A stretch of 64,000 nucleotides of DNA. Source: Kutzneria buriramensis (GTDB taxonomy: Bacteria; Actinomycetota; Actinomycetes; Mycobacteriales; Pseudonocardiaceae). The notes beneath the pieces were generated by a model, which searched no databases, was not told the DNA's origin, and saw nothing but the letters and a program-made list of their open reading frames with translations. The stretch is from positions 1 to 64,000 of the forward strand of contig NZ_QUNO01000023.1 in assembly GCF_003387475.1 (NCBI RefSeq). The letters run 5' to 3'. Position numbers and translations under genes: made by a program. This document shows, piece after piece, positions 45,981 through 55,515 of this stretch (position 1 is its first letter; each line of letters begins with the position of its first letter).

Positions 45981-46759
45981 TCTCGACCGTCAGCGCGGGC
46001 GCCGCAACCGCTGTCGGGCGGCGACACCTGTCCAATGAGGATGGACATCTGGTCGCGGACGCGGTCTTCGCGGTGGCCGACGGAATGGGCGGCCACGCCG
46101 CTGGCGAGGTCGCGAGCGCGATGGCGCTGTCCCGCCTTCGATCGCTCGCCGCACAGGCCGACCTCAGCCCGGATTCCGTGCTGGCCGCGCTCACCGGCGT
46201 GAGCGAGGAGATCTTCCTCGCCGGCGCCGGCAACGCGGACCAGTGCGGAATGGGAACCACGGTGGCCGGGCTGGCCCTGGTGCGGATGGCCGGCGCGCCG
46301 CACTGGCTCGTGTTCAACGTCGGCGACTCGCGGGGATACCGCTTCGCCGGGGGAGTGCTCACCCAGTTGACGGTGGATCATTCCGAGGTCGCGGAGTTGG
46401 TTGCAGCGGGCACGCTGACCCTGCAGGACGCCCAGCGCCATCCGAGGCGCAACGTGATCACCAGGGCGCTGGGCAGCCGCCCGGCGCCGGAGATCGACGT
46501 GTGGATGTTCCCGCCCGATCCGGCGGAGCGATTCCTGCTCTGTACGGACGGCCTCTGCCAGGTCGTCTCCGACGCCGTGCTGGCCGCCGCGCTGGGAACC
46601 CATTCGGAGCCGCGCGCCGCGGCCGAAGAGCTGATCGCACTGGCGGTGGCGGCCGGCGCAGAGGACGACGTGACCGCGGTGGTCGTCGATCTCCAGGCCG
46701 ACCTCGCCCGCGCGGACGAACGCACGGTTCCCCGGGCGAGCTTGCCGAAGGAGTCCTAG
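45977..46759 (+). CDS. PP2C-family Ser/Thr protein phosphatase
   Basis: 260 residues with all main PPM/PP2C motifs: RRHLSNEDGHL, FAVADGMGGHAAGEVAS (metal-binding Asp-Gly), DQCGMGTTVAGLAL, HWLVFNVGDSRGYRFAGG, then LTVDHS, RNVITRALGS, FLLCTDGLCQVVSD and GAEDDVTAVVVD. It has no membrane helix, unlike mycobacterial PstP, so it is cytosolic. It probably reverses phosphorylation by the kinase two genes downstream. Gene order PP2C-FHA-kinase is a classic actinobacterial phospho-signalling set. Stop and next start abut (TAG-ATG). Confidence 0.9.
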   Translation: MISTVSAGAATAVGRRHLSNEDGHLVADAVFAVADGMGGHAAGEVASAMALSRLRSLAAQADLSPDSVLAALTGVSEEIFLAGAGNADQCGMGTTVAGLALVRMAGAPHWLVFNVGDSRGYRFAGGVLTQLTVDHSEVAELVAAGTLTLQDAQRHPRRNVITRALGSRPAPEIDVWMFPPDPAERFLLCTDGLCQVVSDAVLAAALGTHSEPRAAAEELIALAVAAGAEDDVTAVVVDLQADLARADERTVPRASLPKES

Positions 46760-47761
46760 ATGGCGCCTGAGGTCCGTTACACACCTGGCACCTGGACTTG
46801 TCTGGTGGGGCCGTCCATCTGCCTGCTCGCGGACTGGGCTCCGGACAGCGGAGTGTTCGCGCGGTGTTGGTCACTCGTGCGGGACGGGGCGTCCGTCGAG
46901 GACGTGCTGGACGCGGTTGTGCGGGACGGGCTTCGTGCGGTCGGAGATTTCGCCCTGGCGAGTTTCGGCAGTCGGCAGGGCCAGCTCGTGGTTCGCGGCA
47001 AGGCGGCGATCGAGGTCGCCGGCGCGGAGGCGCTGCACGCAGTGGACGTCTCCACCTGGCTGGAGCGGCCTTGGGACGCCACCGTGACGGCCGTGCTGTC
47101 GGCACCGGGTGTGTCGGCAGATGGGCCGGAACTGCCGTTGGTGACGGGCGTGGCGTTGGCGGGACGCATCGTCGTGGGGCCCGTTCCGGCGCCCGAAGCA
47201 GCGGCACCCGTCGAACCGGCGAAAGAAGAGCACGTCGTCGAGGAAACCTATGAAGACATCTTCGCCCAGCGGGAATCCGCCGATGTCACCCGCTACCGCG
47301 CTGCCATCCCACCTGTGCCGCAGACGGGAGTCATTGCTTCCGTCCCCTGGGAGCAGAAGGCGGAGCCGAGCAAGGTCGCGTCGACGGTGAGACGGGACCA
47401 GTTGCCGTCGGCGTCGCCGCGATCGAAACCGGGCGTGCTCCGTCTGTCCACGGGAGACGTCATCGCGCTGGACCGCGACGTCATCCTGGGCCGTGCCCCA
47501 ACCTCAACGGAGAAGCCGGCCGCCAAACCGAATCTGGTTCAGCTGCCCCACGCGGGTGACGACATCTCACGCAACCATGTGCGGGTCCACATCGAGGGTG
47601 CGTCCGTGTTCGTCACGGATCTGGGCTCCACCAACGGAACCGCTGTCACCCCGCCGGGCGGTCCGCGGACGGTCCTGTCGCCGAACGTGCCGGTCGAGAT
47701 CGTGGCCGGCACAGTGGTCGGCCTTGCCGACGTCGTCACCTTCCGGTTCGAGGCCGGCTGA
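46760..47761 (+). CDS. FHA-domain protein
   Basis: 333 residues. The N-terminal part (VRYTPGTWTCLVGPSICLLA, LRAVGDFALASFGSRQGQLV) resembles proteins linked to PP2C/kinase cassettes but has no catalytic motif. A Pro/Ala/Glu-rich linker with possible Thr phospho-sites (EETYEDIFAQRESADVTRY) precedes a C-terminal FHA domain: IALDRDVILGRAPTS, DDISRNHVRVHIEGASVFVT, DLGSTNGTAV. FHA binds phosphothreonine, so it likely docks to the kinase. Stop and kinase start overlap as TGATG. Confidence 0.85.
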   Translation: MAPEVRYTPGTWTCLVGPSICLLADWAPDSGVFARCWSLVRDGASVEDVLDAVVRDGLRAVGDFALASFGSRQGQLVVRGKAAIEVAGAEALHAVDVSTWLERPWDATVTAVLSAPGVSADGPELPLVTGVALAGRIVVGPVPAPEAAAPVEPAKEEHVVEETYEDIFAQRESADVTRYRAAIPPVPQTGVIASVPWEQKAEPSKVASTVRRDQLPSASPRSKPGVLRLSTGDVIALDRDVILGRAPTSTEKPAAKPNLVQLPHAGDDISRNHVRVHIEGASVFVTDLGSTNGTAVTPPGGPRTVLSPNVPVEIVAGTVVGLADVVTFRFEAG

Positions 47762-49248
47762 TGTCCGCCGCACCACCGGACGTCCCCGGGCATCGGTACG
47801 TCCGTCGGCTCGATTCCGGCGGATTCGCCGACGTCCACGTTTATCGCCAGCTCAGGCCGGACCGCGAAGTCGCGGTCAAGATCCTCAAGGATGTGGACCT
47901 CTCCGCGCAGGCACGTCAGCAGTTCGCCGACGAGGCGAGCGTGATGGCCGAACTGACCGGTCACGAGAACATTGTTCGGGTGCTGTCAGCGGGCGAGCTG
48001 CCTGACGGCCGGCCGTATCTCGTGATGGAGTTCTACCCCAACGGTGATCTGCGGGGCCGCCTGGAGCGCGGCCCGTTGCCGGTCGCCGAGGTGCTCGACA
48101 TCGGCGTCCGCATCGCGAGCGCAGTTGCCACCGCCCACCACGAGAACATCTTGCACCGCGACATCAAGCCGTCGAACATCCTGCTGGACAAGCGCGGACG
48201 GCCGGCGCTGACCGACTTCGGCATCGCCAGCACGCTCGCGGCGGGGAGTTCCGCGCCAGCCGAGCACCTGTCGCTGCACTGGGCGCCGCCCGAGGTCGTG
48301 CGCAACGAACCGTCGACCAAGCTGTCGGATCTGTTCTCGCTCGCGGCGACGCTCTGGCATCTGCTCGCCGGCCATTCGCCGTTCGAGATACCCGGCGGCG
48401 ACAACTCGGATGGTCCTGTGATGGCCAGGATCACCACCATGGCCACGCCGCCCACAGGACGTTCCGATGTGCCGCAACGACTTGAGCGTCTGCTCCAGCG
48501 GGCGATGGAGAAGGACACGCTTGCGCGTCCCGCGTCGGCAGTCGAGTTCGCGCGCTTGCTGCGACTCGTGCAGGAGGAGATGGGCAGCGAACCAACGCCC
48601 ATGTCCGTTCCGGACGAAGGGCCGCGTGAGCCGGTGGTCGTGGCGCCGGTGGCAGCGAGTCCGACTCGCAAGGCTTCGGTGGTCGTCACTGCGGCCAAGG
48701 TCCAGCAATTCTTGCCGCCGGACACGGTTGCCCGCCCTCGCCGCCACGAGGAGAAGGCTCAACCGACGATGCTCCGGTCTGTTCCGGTGTCGGCCGAGCA
48801 AGCGGATGGCCCGTCGGAGAGGAAGGTTCCGCGTCGGTGGATCCTCATCGGTTCCGTGGCCGCGATGACAGCAGCGGGCGTCGGTGGGGCAGCCGTCGTA
48901 CTGACCGGCGGCGGAAGTGCTCCGACGGTCGTCCCGCCGGCAAACTCCGTGCAACCACAGCAGAACGCCGGCGCGCTGGGCGAGAACGAGCCGCCGGGCA
49001 CGCCGACTCTCGTCGTCGTGCGATCGAATCCGTCCACACTGCACTTCAGCTGGACATACTCCGCGCAACTCGCCAGTGACACCTTCCGCTGGCGCACCCC
49101 CGACGGTGCGAAGTCCGGAACGACCCACGAAAGTTCTTTGGACATAAGCGATCCGGCAGGGACGAAGCTGTGCGTTCAGGTGAAAGTCGTCCGGGTGACC
49201 GGCGACGACGGGACGACAGACTACTCGCCGGCCGCCTGTGGGTCCTGA
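47761..49248 (+). CDS. Membrane Ser/Thr protein kinase (PknB-type)
   Basis: 495 residues. The kinase domain (about 10-275) has the glycine loop LDSGGFADVHVY, VAVKILKD (catalytic Lys), ENILHRDIKPSNILL (HRD) and LTDFGIAS (DFG), then WAPPEVV (APE). A linker carries the kinase to one transmembrane helix (RWILIGSVAAMTAAGVGGAA), placing a ~115-residue C-terminal domain outside the membrane. That domain has an FN3-like beta pattern (NPSTLHFSWTYSAQLASDTF) rather than PASTA repeats. It probably senses an envelope cue and phosphorylates FHA partners or the secretion machinery; targets are unknown. Confidence 0.9.
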   Translation: MSAAPPDVPGHRYVRRLDSGGFADVHVYRQLRPDREVAVKILKDVDLSAQARQQFADEASVMAELTGHENIVRVLSAGELPDGRPYLVMEFYPNGDLRGRLERGPLPVAEVLDIGVRIASAVATAHHENILHRDIKPSNILLDKRGRPALTDFGIASTLAAGSSAPAEHLSLHWAPPEVVRNEPSTKLSDLFSLAATLWHLLAGHSPFEIPGGDNSDGPVMARITTMATPPTGRSDVPQRLERLLQRAMEKDTLARPASAVEFARLLRLVQEEMGSEPTPMSVPDEGPREPVVVAPVAASPTRKASVVVTAAKVQQFLPPDTVARPRRHEEKAQPTMLRSVPVSAEQADGPSERKVPRRWILIGSVAAMTAAGVGGAAVVLTGGGSAPTVVPPANSVQPQQNAGALGENEPPGTPTLVVVRSNPSTLHFSWTYSAQLASDTFRWRTPDGAKSGTTHESSLDISDPAGTKLCVQVKVVRVTGDDGTTDYSPAACGS

Positions 49249-49264
49249 CCCTTCGCTCGATCGT

Positions 49265-49312
49265 GTGACAATCTCATTCGTTACGCCGTAACGGAATCGG
49301 CCGTGCGGCCGA
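49265..49312 (+). promoter_or_regulatory. Inverted repeats and possible promoter before the giant surface protein
   Basis: Between the kinase stop and the next start lie GTGACA (49265-49270) and, 17 bases on, GTAACG, a weak -35/-10 pair. An imperfect palindrome (49276-49297, ATTCGTTAC-GCC-GTAACGGAAT) and a hairpin TCGGCC-GTGC-GGCCGA (49297-49312) sit just before the Shine-Dalgarno AAAGG. This may be a promoter with operator, or a transcript hairpin tuning expression. Confidence 0.3.
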
Positions 49313-49322
49313 AAGGTCGGGA

Positions 49323-52300
49323 GTGAGAGGGCGGCAGGGCAAGGGAATCCTCGGTCGGCATCGCGCCGGTATGGTCTCCGCGACTGTTCTGCTGGTGGGT
49401 GTGGTCACGCTGGTGGCGTTCATCCTGTCCAGCAACGGTTATCCGGTACGGCACGTCGATCTCAATGACGGCGGCATCTGGGTCACCAGTGACCAGGACG
49501 GACTGTTCGGCCGGCTCAACCGGCCAGCTGGCGCGCTCGACGCCGCCTTCTACCCGCCGGGTGGCGCCCAGCAGTCCTACCAACTGGACATCGGACAGGA
49601 CGGCTCGAACGTCGTAGCCTGGGACCGCGCCGGTGGCAAACTCATGCCGGTCGACGTCAGCCGCGGCGTCACCCTCACGGATCAGGCGGTCGCCGTCTCA
49701 GCCGGCGAACAGATGGCGATCGGCGGCGGAACCGTCGCCGTTCTCGACGCGGCCACAGGGCGGGTGTGGGCCAGCCGAGCAGCCACCGGCACCGGCATCG
49801 ACTCGCTCAGCCGCTTGGACGCGGCGGCCCCGACCGTGGCGACGTTGGGCCATGACGCCGGCAAGGCTGCCCTCGCCGTCGGCATCGACGGATCCGTCTA
49901 CGCGGCTGGCAGCAACGGCGTGATCGCCACCGTTCGCCCGGACGGAGCGGACTTCGCCAAGGCCGAATACCACAACGTCGGCAAGCATCTCGACACCGTG
50001 CAGGTGACGGCGGTGGGCACAGTCGGCGTCGCTCTCGACCCCAGCAGCGGTTCGTTGTACCTAAACGACGGCCGGACGGCGCAGGCCGGCATTTCCGATC
50101 CCGGAGCGGTGCTCCAGCAGCCAGGACAGAGCGACACGACCGTGGTGGTCGCGTCGACCCGCACGCTGGTCACCGTCGATCTCGGCAGCGGCAAGGCAGC
50201 GACGCTCTACCACGGCGCCGACGGAAGCCCTGCGGCCCCTGTGCGACTCGGCGAATGCGTGCATGCCGCGTGGGCCGGCGCGTCCGGCGGCTACGTGCGG
50301 TCCTGTGACGGCGCACCGGCAACGCCAGGCAACCTGAAGGACGAGAAGACACTGGTGCGCCCAGTGTTCCGCGTCAACCGGAACGCCATCGTGCTCAACG
50401 ACCTGGCCACCGGAGCGGTCTGGGACCTCCAACGCCAGGCGAAGGTGGACAACTGGTCGTCGGTGAAGCCGCCGCCGGAGAAATCCACCAGCGACAAGAA
50501 CAACAACGAGGACAACGCGCAGGCGGCCGAGAACCTGCCGCCGAAGGCCGTAGACGACACGCTCGGCGCGCGCCCAGGCCGCACCACCGCCCTGCACGTC
50601 CTGGACAACGACTCCGACCCCGGCGGCAACATCTTGTCCGTCAGCTCGGTCACCGCTCCCGACAACCCCACCGCCACACTCTCGATCGCACCCGACGGAC
50701 AGACCGTCCTCGTGGCGATGCCGCCCGGGGCCGGCGATGTCCACTTCAAGTACACCGTGGACGACGGCAAGGGCCTCAACGCGACCGCGGCTGTGACGGT
50801 CCAGTCCAGACCGCCGGGCCAGAACGAACAACCAGCGCTACGGGCCGGAGCGCCAGCGATTACCTGGACCGTGGCGTCGGGCGGCCGGCTTCAGTTGCCA
50901 GTCCTGGGAGATTGGCGGGACTTCGACGGCGACCCGGTCGTGTTGGTGGACGCGAGTGGCACCGGCGGCACCGCGGCCACCGGCCCCGACGGCACTGTCA
51001 TTTACACCGCGCCGAAGGCCGGCGGCACGCAGACGGTGAACTACCAGGTCTCGGACGGCATCGGAGCGCCGGTGAACGCCTCGTTCACTGTGACTGTGCA
51101 GAGTCCCAACAGCACCACCGGAATCGCTCCGACGACCGCGCCCGACGTCGCCCGTGGCCAGGTTGGCCAGCCGATCGTCGTGCGGCCGCTGGACAACGAT
51201 CTGCCCGGCTCTGACCCTACCAACCCGGCGGCGAAGCTCGCCATCGCCGGCACCGTCGCCAGCCCGGCCGGCACCGTGGTCGACACCGACACCACAGCCG
51301 GGACGTTGACGGTGACTGCCAGCCGTGCTGGCACGTTCCTCCTGAGTTACACCGCATCCTTCGGCAACGCGCCGTTCGCGAAGGGCAGCATCCGGGTCGA
51401 CGTCACTGCGCCGCCGGGCTCGCCGCAGCTTCCGGTCGCCATACCCGACAACGCCGTTCTGCACGGGCAGACCGCCGCGCTCGTCGACGTGCTCGCCAAC
51501 GACTTCGACCCGTCCGGGGACGTGCTCGCCGTGCAACACGCCGCCGAAGCCGATTCCTCGCAGTCGCTTCAGGTCGCCGTCGTTCGCGGCCGCTGGCTGC
51601 GGATCAACGCCCTGACCCCGTCGCTGCCGCCGGGCCAGCACCTGATCCGTTACACCGTCACCGACGGCGTCACGAGCCCCGTCACCGGCGAGGTCTCGGT
51701 GACCCAACTCCCGCCACCGGCCGACGACAATCCGGCGCCGCAGGATGACTACGCGACGGTTCGGGCGGGCGACATCGTCACGATTCCCGTGCTGGACAAC
51801 GACAGCGATCCAGCGGGTGACCAGCTCACCCTCGTCGGCGACGTGGCTGGCAGCCCACATCCGGGGCAGCTGTCCGCCCAGACGGACAACGGGCAGCAGG
51901 TCGGCACGGCCTACGTTGCCGGCGGCGTGGTGCGCTACGTGGCGCCGGACTCCGTCACCAACCAGCAGACCGTGCTGGTGGCGTACACGGTGCAGAACCC
52001 CGCGGGCGACCAGGCGACCGGCTACGCCCACGTCACGGTCACGCCGGCCCCCTCACCTGCGAACCCCGACCGTGCCCCGACTCCGAGCACTGTGGACGCT
52101 CGTGTCGTCGCCGGCGACACCGTGACACTCACCGTCCCGACGACCGGTGTCGACCCCGATGGCGACAGCGTCGCTGTGACCGGGTTGAGCGGGCCGGCCA
52201 CGCTGGGGCGGATCACTGCCGTCGGTGCGACATCTCTTACGTACCAGGCGTATCCGACCAGCACCGGCACGGACTCCTTCGGTTATTCGGTGGTCGACCG

Positions 52301-55300
52301 GTTTGGGAAGTCGGCGAGCGCGAGTATTCGTGTCGCGGTTGTCCCACCGGGCGACCCGCAACCCCCGGTCGCGGTCGACGATACTGCGACGGCGGCGCCG
52401 GGCGCTCGGCTGAACATCGACGTCCTGGCCAACGACCTGATCGCTGCCGACGATGACGTGACCGTGGAACCGCTGGCCCGCACCAACAAGCAACTTCCCG
52501 ACGGTGTTTCGCTTGTCAGTGGCCAGGGACCGGTGGCGGTGACCGCGCCGCCGCTGACCGGGAAGCCGCTGGTTGTCTCCTATGGCGTCACTGATGGCAT
52601 CGGTACTCCGTCTGTCGGCGTGCTGACCGTACGCAGCCAACAGGGCTACAACGTCCCGCCGGTCACCGTCGACTCGTTCGCGACGCCGCAGCCCGGCGCC
52701 GACACCGTCGACGTCGACGTGCTGGCCAAGGACTCCGACCCTGACGGCGACTCCTCACGGCTCGTCGTCGATCAGGTCTTCGACAAGCAGGCCAAGGTCT
52801 CCGGCGGGCACCTGACGGTGCCCGTGCTCGACCACCCTCAGGCGGTCGCCTACGAGGTGCGCGACGAGGGTGGGGCGCGGGCGGTCGGCCTGATCCACGT
52901 TCCATCCAAGGACTCCGGGGCGCCGTACGCCACCGCCGGCAAGATGATCACCGTTCCGGCCGACGGCAGCCAGGAGATCAAACTTGCCGACTACGTCACC
53001 GACCCCGCCGGCAAGCCGCTGCGGCTGACCACCACCGACCAGATTTGGGCGTCGCCAGCGGCCGGGCTCAACGTGCGCAACGACGGCGAGCAGCAGCTGG
53101 TGCTGACCGCGCACGCCGGCTACACCGGGCCGGCCGCCATCACCTTCCAGGTCACCGACGGAACATCCCTGACGGATCCGCACGCGCAGACCGCCATCGT
53201 CTCCGTGCCGGTCCAGGTAGGCCGAGAAACGCCGGTGCTGCGCTGCCCGACGTCGCCGATCACCCTGATCGAGGGCGGTCCGACGGCGAGCCTGAACGTG
53301 GTGTCGGTCTGCCACGTCTGGACCGCCGATCGGGGCTCGCTGTCCTCGCTGGCCTTCACCGCCAGCTGGAAGACCGCGATCTCGGGCGTGGACCTGGGCG
53401 TCTCCGGCGCACACACGGTCACGGCGACCGCCAACGGGTCGGCCAAGCCCGGTTCGAGCGGCGTGATCACGGTGAGCGCGCGCGGATTCACCGCCACCGC
53501 CGAGATCCCCGTCGTCGTGCAGTCGGCCGCACCACCCTCGCTCGCGGCCATCACCGTCGACGGGGTGAAGGCCGGCGGCACGGCCACCGTCGACCTCAGC
53601 GGCTACCTGCATTCCCAGCTGCGGGACCCAGTCGTCACCGCGATCAGCGTCTCCCAGGCGTCGGGCATGCCGGCCACGGCCAGCGCCAACGGCTCCACCG
53701 TCCGGCTGACCCCCGGCTCGGACTCGCACGGCACGATCACGTTCACGATCGTCGCCAGCGACGTCGCCGACCACGGCCGTGCCGACCGCCACGCCAGCGG
53801 CCTGATCACCCTGCACGTGCTCGGCGTTCCCGACGCACCCGGAGCCCCGACGCCGGGCAACACGGTGCTCAGTCGATCGGTCGAACTCGCCTGGGCGGCA
53901 CCGGCCAACAACGGCGCGCCGATCACGTCGTACGAAGTCGACTACAACGGCGGCTCGCAGACCTGCCAGGCATCGCCGTGCACGATCACCGGGCTCAGTA
54001 ACGGGACCAGCTACACCCTCACCGTCAAGGCGATCAACCTCGTCGGCGCCAGCAAGCCGAGCCCCGCGTCCGCCGCGGTGGAGCCGAACACCGTGCCCGG
54101 GGCCGTCACCGGGCTCACCACCTCGGCCCCGTCCGACGGAGCCCTGACGCTGAGCTGGGCGGCACCGCCCAACGACGGCACGCCGGTGCAGAACTACCAG
54201 GTCACCTGGACCGGCGGTGGCCACCAGACCGTCACCGGTACCTCCACCACGGCAACCGGGCTGGACAACGACAGCAAGTACACCTTCACGGTCATCGCTG
54301 TGAACAGCCAAGGCCCCGGCCCGGCCGCGACCGTCGAGGGCCAGTCGGCCGGCACCCCACCCAGTCCACCCGCACCGACGTTCACCGCCACAGACTCCGC
54401 GGACGCCTCCTCACGCGCGGTCGTGGTGTCCTGGACACCACAGGACCCCAACGGTCCCGGACCGACGACCTACACCGTCACCAGGACCGGCGGCGGAAGC
54501 AAAACGGTGTGCACCAACGTGTCCACCAACTCCTGCGACGATGACGGCCTCGCCAACGACGGCACGACCTACACCTACGCCGTGACCGCTGCCAACGCCG
54601 TCGGGCACACCTCCAAGCCCAGCCCCGGCGCCCAGATGGAGGCCACCGCGACTCCAGGGCCAATCACCGGACTCTCGGCGACCGCGACCGGCTCCGACGG
54701 CCAAGCGACGATCAAGTTCGACGCCCCAGCCTCACACGGCGCGAGTTCGACAGTCAGCTGCCGGTACTCCGGCGGCAGCTGCGGCACCTGGACCTTCCCG
54801 ACGGGCGGCCAGACCGGCGTCACCGAGACCGTCAACGGCCTGCCGAACGGCACAGCGTCGACGATCACGCTGCAGGACTGCAACGGCAGCAGTGGCGGCG
54901 CGTACGCCGGAAGTCCCTGCGACAGTGCTGTTTCCGCCAACGTCACGACCTACGGGCCGATCAAGAACCTGAACATCACAACGTCGGCCAACGCACAGAC
55001 TGTCAACTTCACCGTCTCCGTCGACCCCAACGGCAAGCCCGCCACCGTCACCGTGCAGACCAGCCGGCAGTCACAGACATTCACCACCGGCGTCGGCGCC
55101 TGGAGCTGGAGCGGCTCGGACAACGTCGGCTACAGCAGCAGCGACACCATCAACGTGACAGTGTCCGACCCAGGCCGCGCCACTGTCAGCGGATCGAAGA
55201 CGCAGGGCACGCCGGCGCCGCCGCCCCCACCGCAGACAGTGACCGTGACAAAGGGCGCGCCGTGCGGCGCCAAGTGCGCCAGCTCGTGCACGGATCCCTC

Positions 55301-55502
55301 CTGCGCCTACATCCACGTGCAGACGGCCAACTTCAGCGGACCGGTCACCTGCGTGTTCAACAGCCAGCACGGCAACGGCGGCTTCGTGAACACGCCCTAC
55401 GGCGCGAACGACAGCAAGGACTCCTACGACTGGTTCGGCTACCGAGGCCAATGGGTGAGTGCCACCTGCGGCGGGGTCACCGGCCAGATGACCTGGTACT
55501 AG
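49323..55502 (+). CDS. Giant Ig/cadherin-like and fibronectin type III surface protein (2059 aa)
   Basis: Starts at the GTG at 49323. One N-terminal transmembrane helix (MVSATVLLVGVVTLVAFILS) anchors an extracellular protein. Residues ~40-390 have beta-propeller-like repeats (VTSDQDGLFGRLNRPAGALD, GVALDPSSGSLYLNDGR). From ~420 to ~1300 there are several VCBS/cadherin-like modules, each with a VLDNDSDP-type turn (e.g. LHVLDNDSDPGGN, VLANDFDPSGD, VLAKDSDPDGD), probably Ca-binding. From ~1508 to ~1880 are FN3 domains (LAWAAPANNGAPITSYEVDY, LSWAAPPNDGTPVQNYQVTW). The C-terminus is a Cys-rich module (GAPCGAKCASSCTDPSC). It likely works with the secretion/MoxR genes downstream, as an adhesin or envelope scaffold. 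Confidence 0.85.
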   Translation: MRGRQGKGILGRHRAGMVSATVLLVGVVTLVAFILSSNGYPVRHVDLNDGGIWVTSDQDGLFGRLNRPAGALDAAFYPPGGAQQSYQLDIGQDGSNVVAWDRAGGKLMPVDVSRGVTLTDQAVAVSAGEQMAIGGGTVAVLDAATGRVWASRAATGTGIDSLSRLDAAAPTVATLGHDAGKAALAVGIDGSVYAAGSNGVIATVRPDGADFAKAEYHNVGKHLDTVQVTAVGTVGVALDPSSGSLYLNDGRTAQAGISDPGAVLQQPGQSDTTVVVASTRTLVTVDLGSGKAATLYHGADGSPAAPVRLGECVHAAWAGASGGYVRSCDGAPATPGNLKDEKTLVRPVFRVNRNAIVLNDLATGAVWDLQRQAKVDNWSSVKPPPEKSTSDKNNNEDNAQAAENLPPKAVDDTLGARPGRTTALHVLDNDSDPGGNILSVSSVTAPDNPTATLSIAPDGQTVLVAMPPGAGDVHFKYTVDDGKGLNATAAVTVQSRPPGQNEQPALRAGAPAITWTVASGGRLQLPVLGDWRDFDGDPVVLVDASGTGGTAATGPDGTVIYTAPKAGGTQTVNYQVSDGIGAPVNASFTVTVQSPNSTTGIAPTTAPDVARGQVGQPIVVRPLDNDLPGSDPTNPAAKLAIAGTVASPAGTVVDTDTTAGTLTVTASRAGTFLLSYTASFGNAPFAKGSIRVDVTAPPGSPQLPVAIPDNAVLHGQTAALVDVLANDFDPSGDVLAVQHAAEADSSQSLQVAVVRGRWLRINALTPSLPPGQHLIRYTVTDGVTSPVTGEVSVTQLPPPADDNPAPQDDYATVRAGDIVTIPVLDNDSDPAGDQLTLVGDVAGSPHPGQLSAQTDNGQQVGTAYVAGGVVRYVAPDSVTNQQTVLVAYTVQNPAGDQATGYAHVTVTPAPSPANPDRAPTPSTVDARVVAGDTVTLTVPTTGVDPDGDSVAVTGLSGPATLGRITAVGATSLTYQAYPTSTGTDSFGYSVVDRFGKSASASIRVAVVPPGDPQPPVAVDDTATAAPGARLNIDVLANDLIAADDDVTVEPLARTNKQLPDGVSLVSGQGPVAVTAPPLTGKPLVVSYGVTDGIGTPSVGVLTVRSQQGYNVPPVTVDSFATPQPGADTVDVDVLAKDSDPDGDSSRLVVDQVFDKQAKVSGGHLTVPVLDHPQAVAYEVRDEGGARAVGLIHVPSKDSGAPYATAGKMITVPADGSQEIKLADYVTDPAGKPLRLTTTDQIWASPAAGLNVRNDGEQQLVLTAHAGYTGPAAITFQVTDGTSLTDPHAQTAIVSVPVQVGRETPVLRCPTSPITLIEGGPTASLNVVSVCHVWTADRGSLSSLAFTASWKTAISGVDLGVSGAHTVTATANGSAKPGSSGVITVSARGFTATAEIPVVVQSAAPPSLAAITVDGVKAGGTATVDLSGYLHSQLRDPVVTAISVSQASGMPATASANGSTVRLTPGSDSHGTITFTIVASDVADHGRADRHASGLITLHVLGVPDAPGAPTPGNTVLSRSVELAWAAPANNGAPITSYEVDYNGGSQTCQASPCTITGLSNGTSYTLTVKAINLVGASKPSPASAAVEPNTVPGAVTGLTTSAPSDGALTLSWAAPPNDGTPVQNYQVTWTGGGHQTVTGTSTTATGLDNDSKYTFTVIAVNSQGPGPAATVEGQSAGTPPSPPAPTFTATDSADASSRAVVVSWTPQDPNGPGPTTYTVTRTGGGSKTVCTNVSTNSCDDDGLANDGTTYTYAVTAANAVGHTSKPSPGAQMEATATPGPITGLSATATGSDGQATIKFDAPASHGASSTVSCRYSGGSCGTWTFPTGGQTGVTETVNGLPNGTASTITLQDCNGSSGGAYAGSPCDSAVSANVTTYGPIKNLNITTSANAQTVNFTVSVDPNGKPATVTVQTSRQSQTFTTGVGAWSWSGSDNVGYSSSDTINVTVSDPGRATVSGSKTQGTPAPPPPPQTVTVTKGAPCGAKCASSCTDPSCAYIHVQTANFSGPVTCVFNSQHGNGGFVNTPYGANDSKDSYDWFGYRGQWVSATCGGVTGQMTWY

Positions 55503-55515
55503 ATGGAGACACGAG

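Noticed and set aside
44538-49248. TerY-P-type defence triad (TerY + phosphatase + kinase)
   Set aside because: PP2C and kinase are present but the associated protein is an FHA protein with no VWA/TerY motif; the set leads into a type VII-like cluster instead.
50838-54311. Long minus-strand ORFs of 397 and 518 codons
   Set aside because: They are antisense to the FN3/cadherin-like protein and lack any family pattern; composition reflects high GC at third positions.
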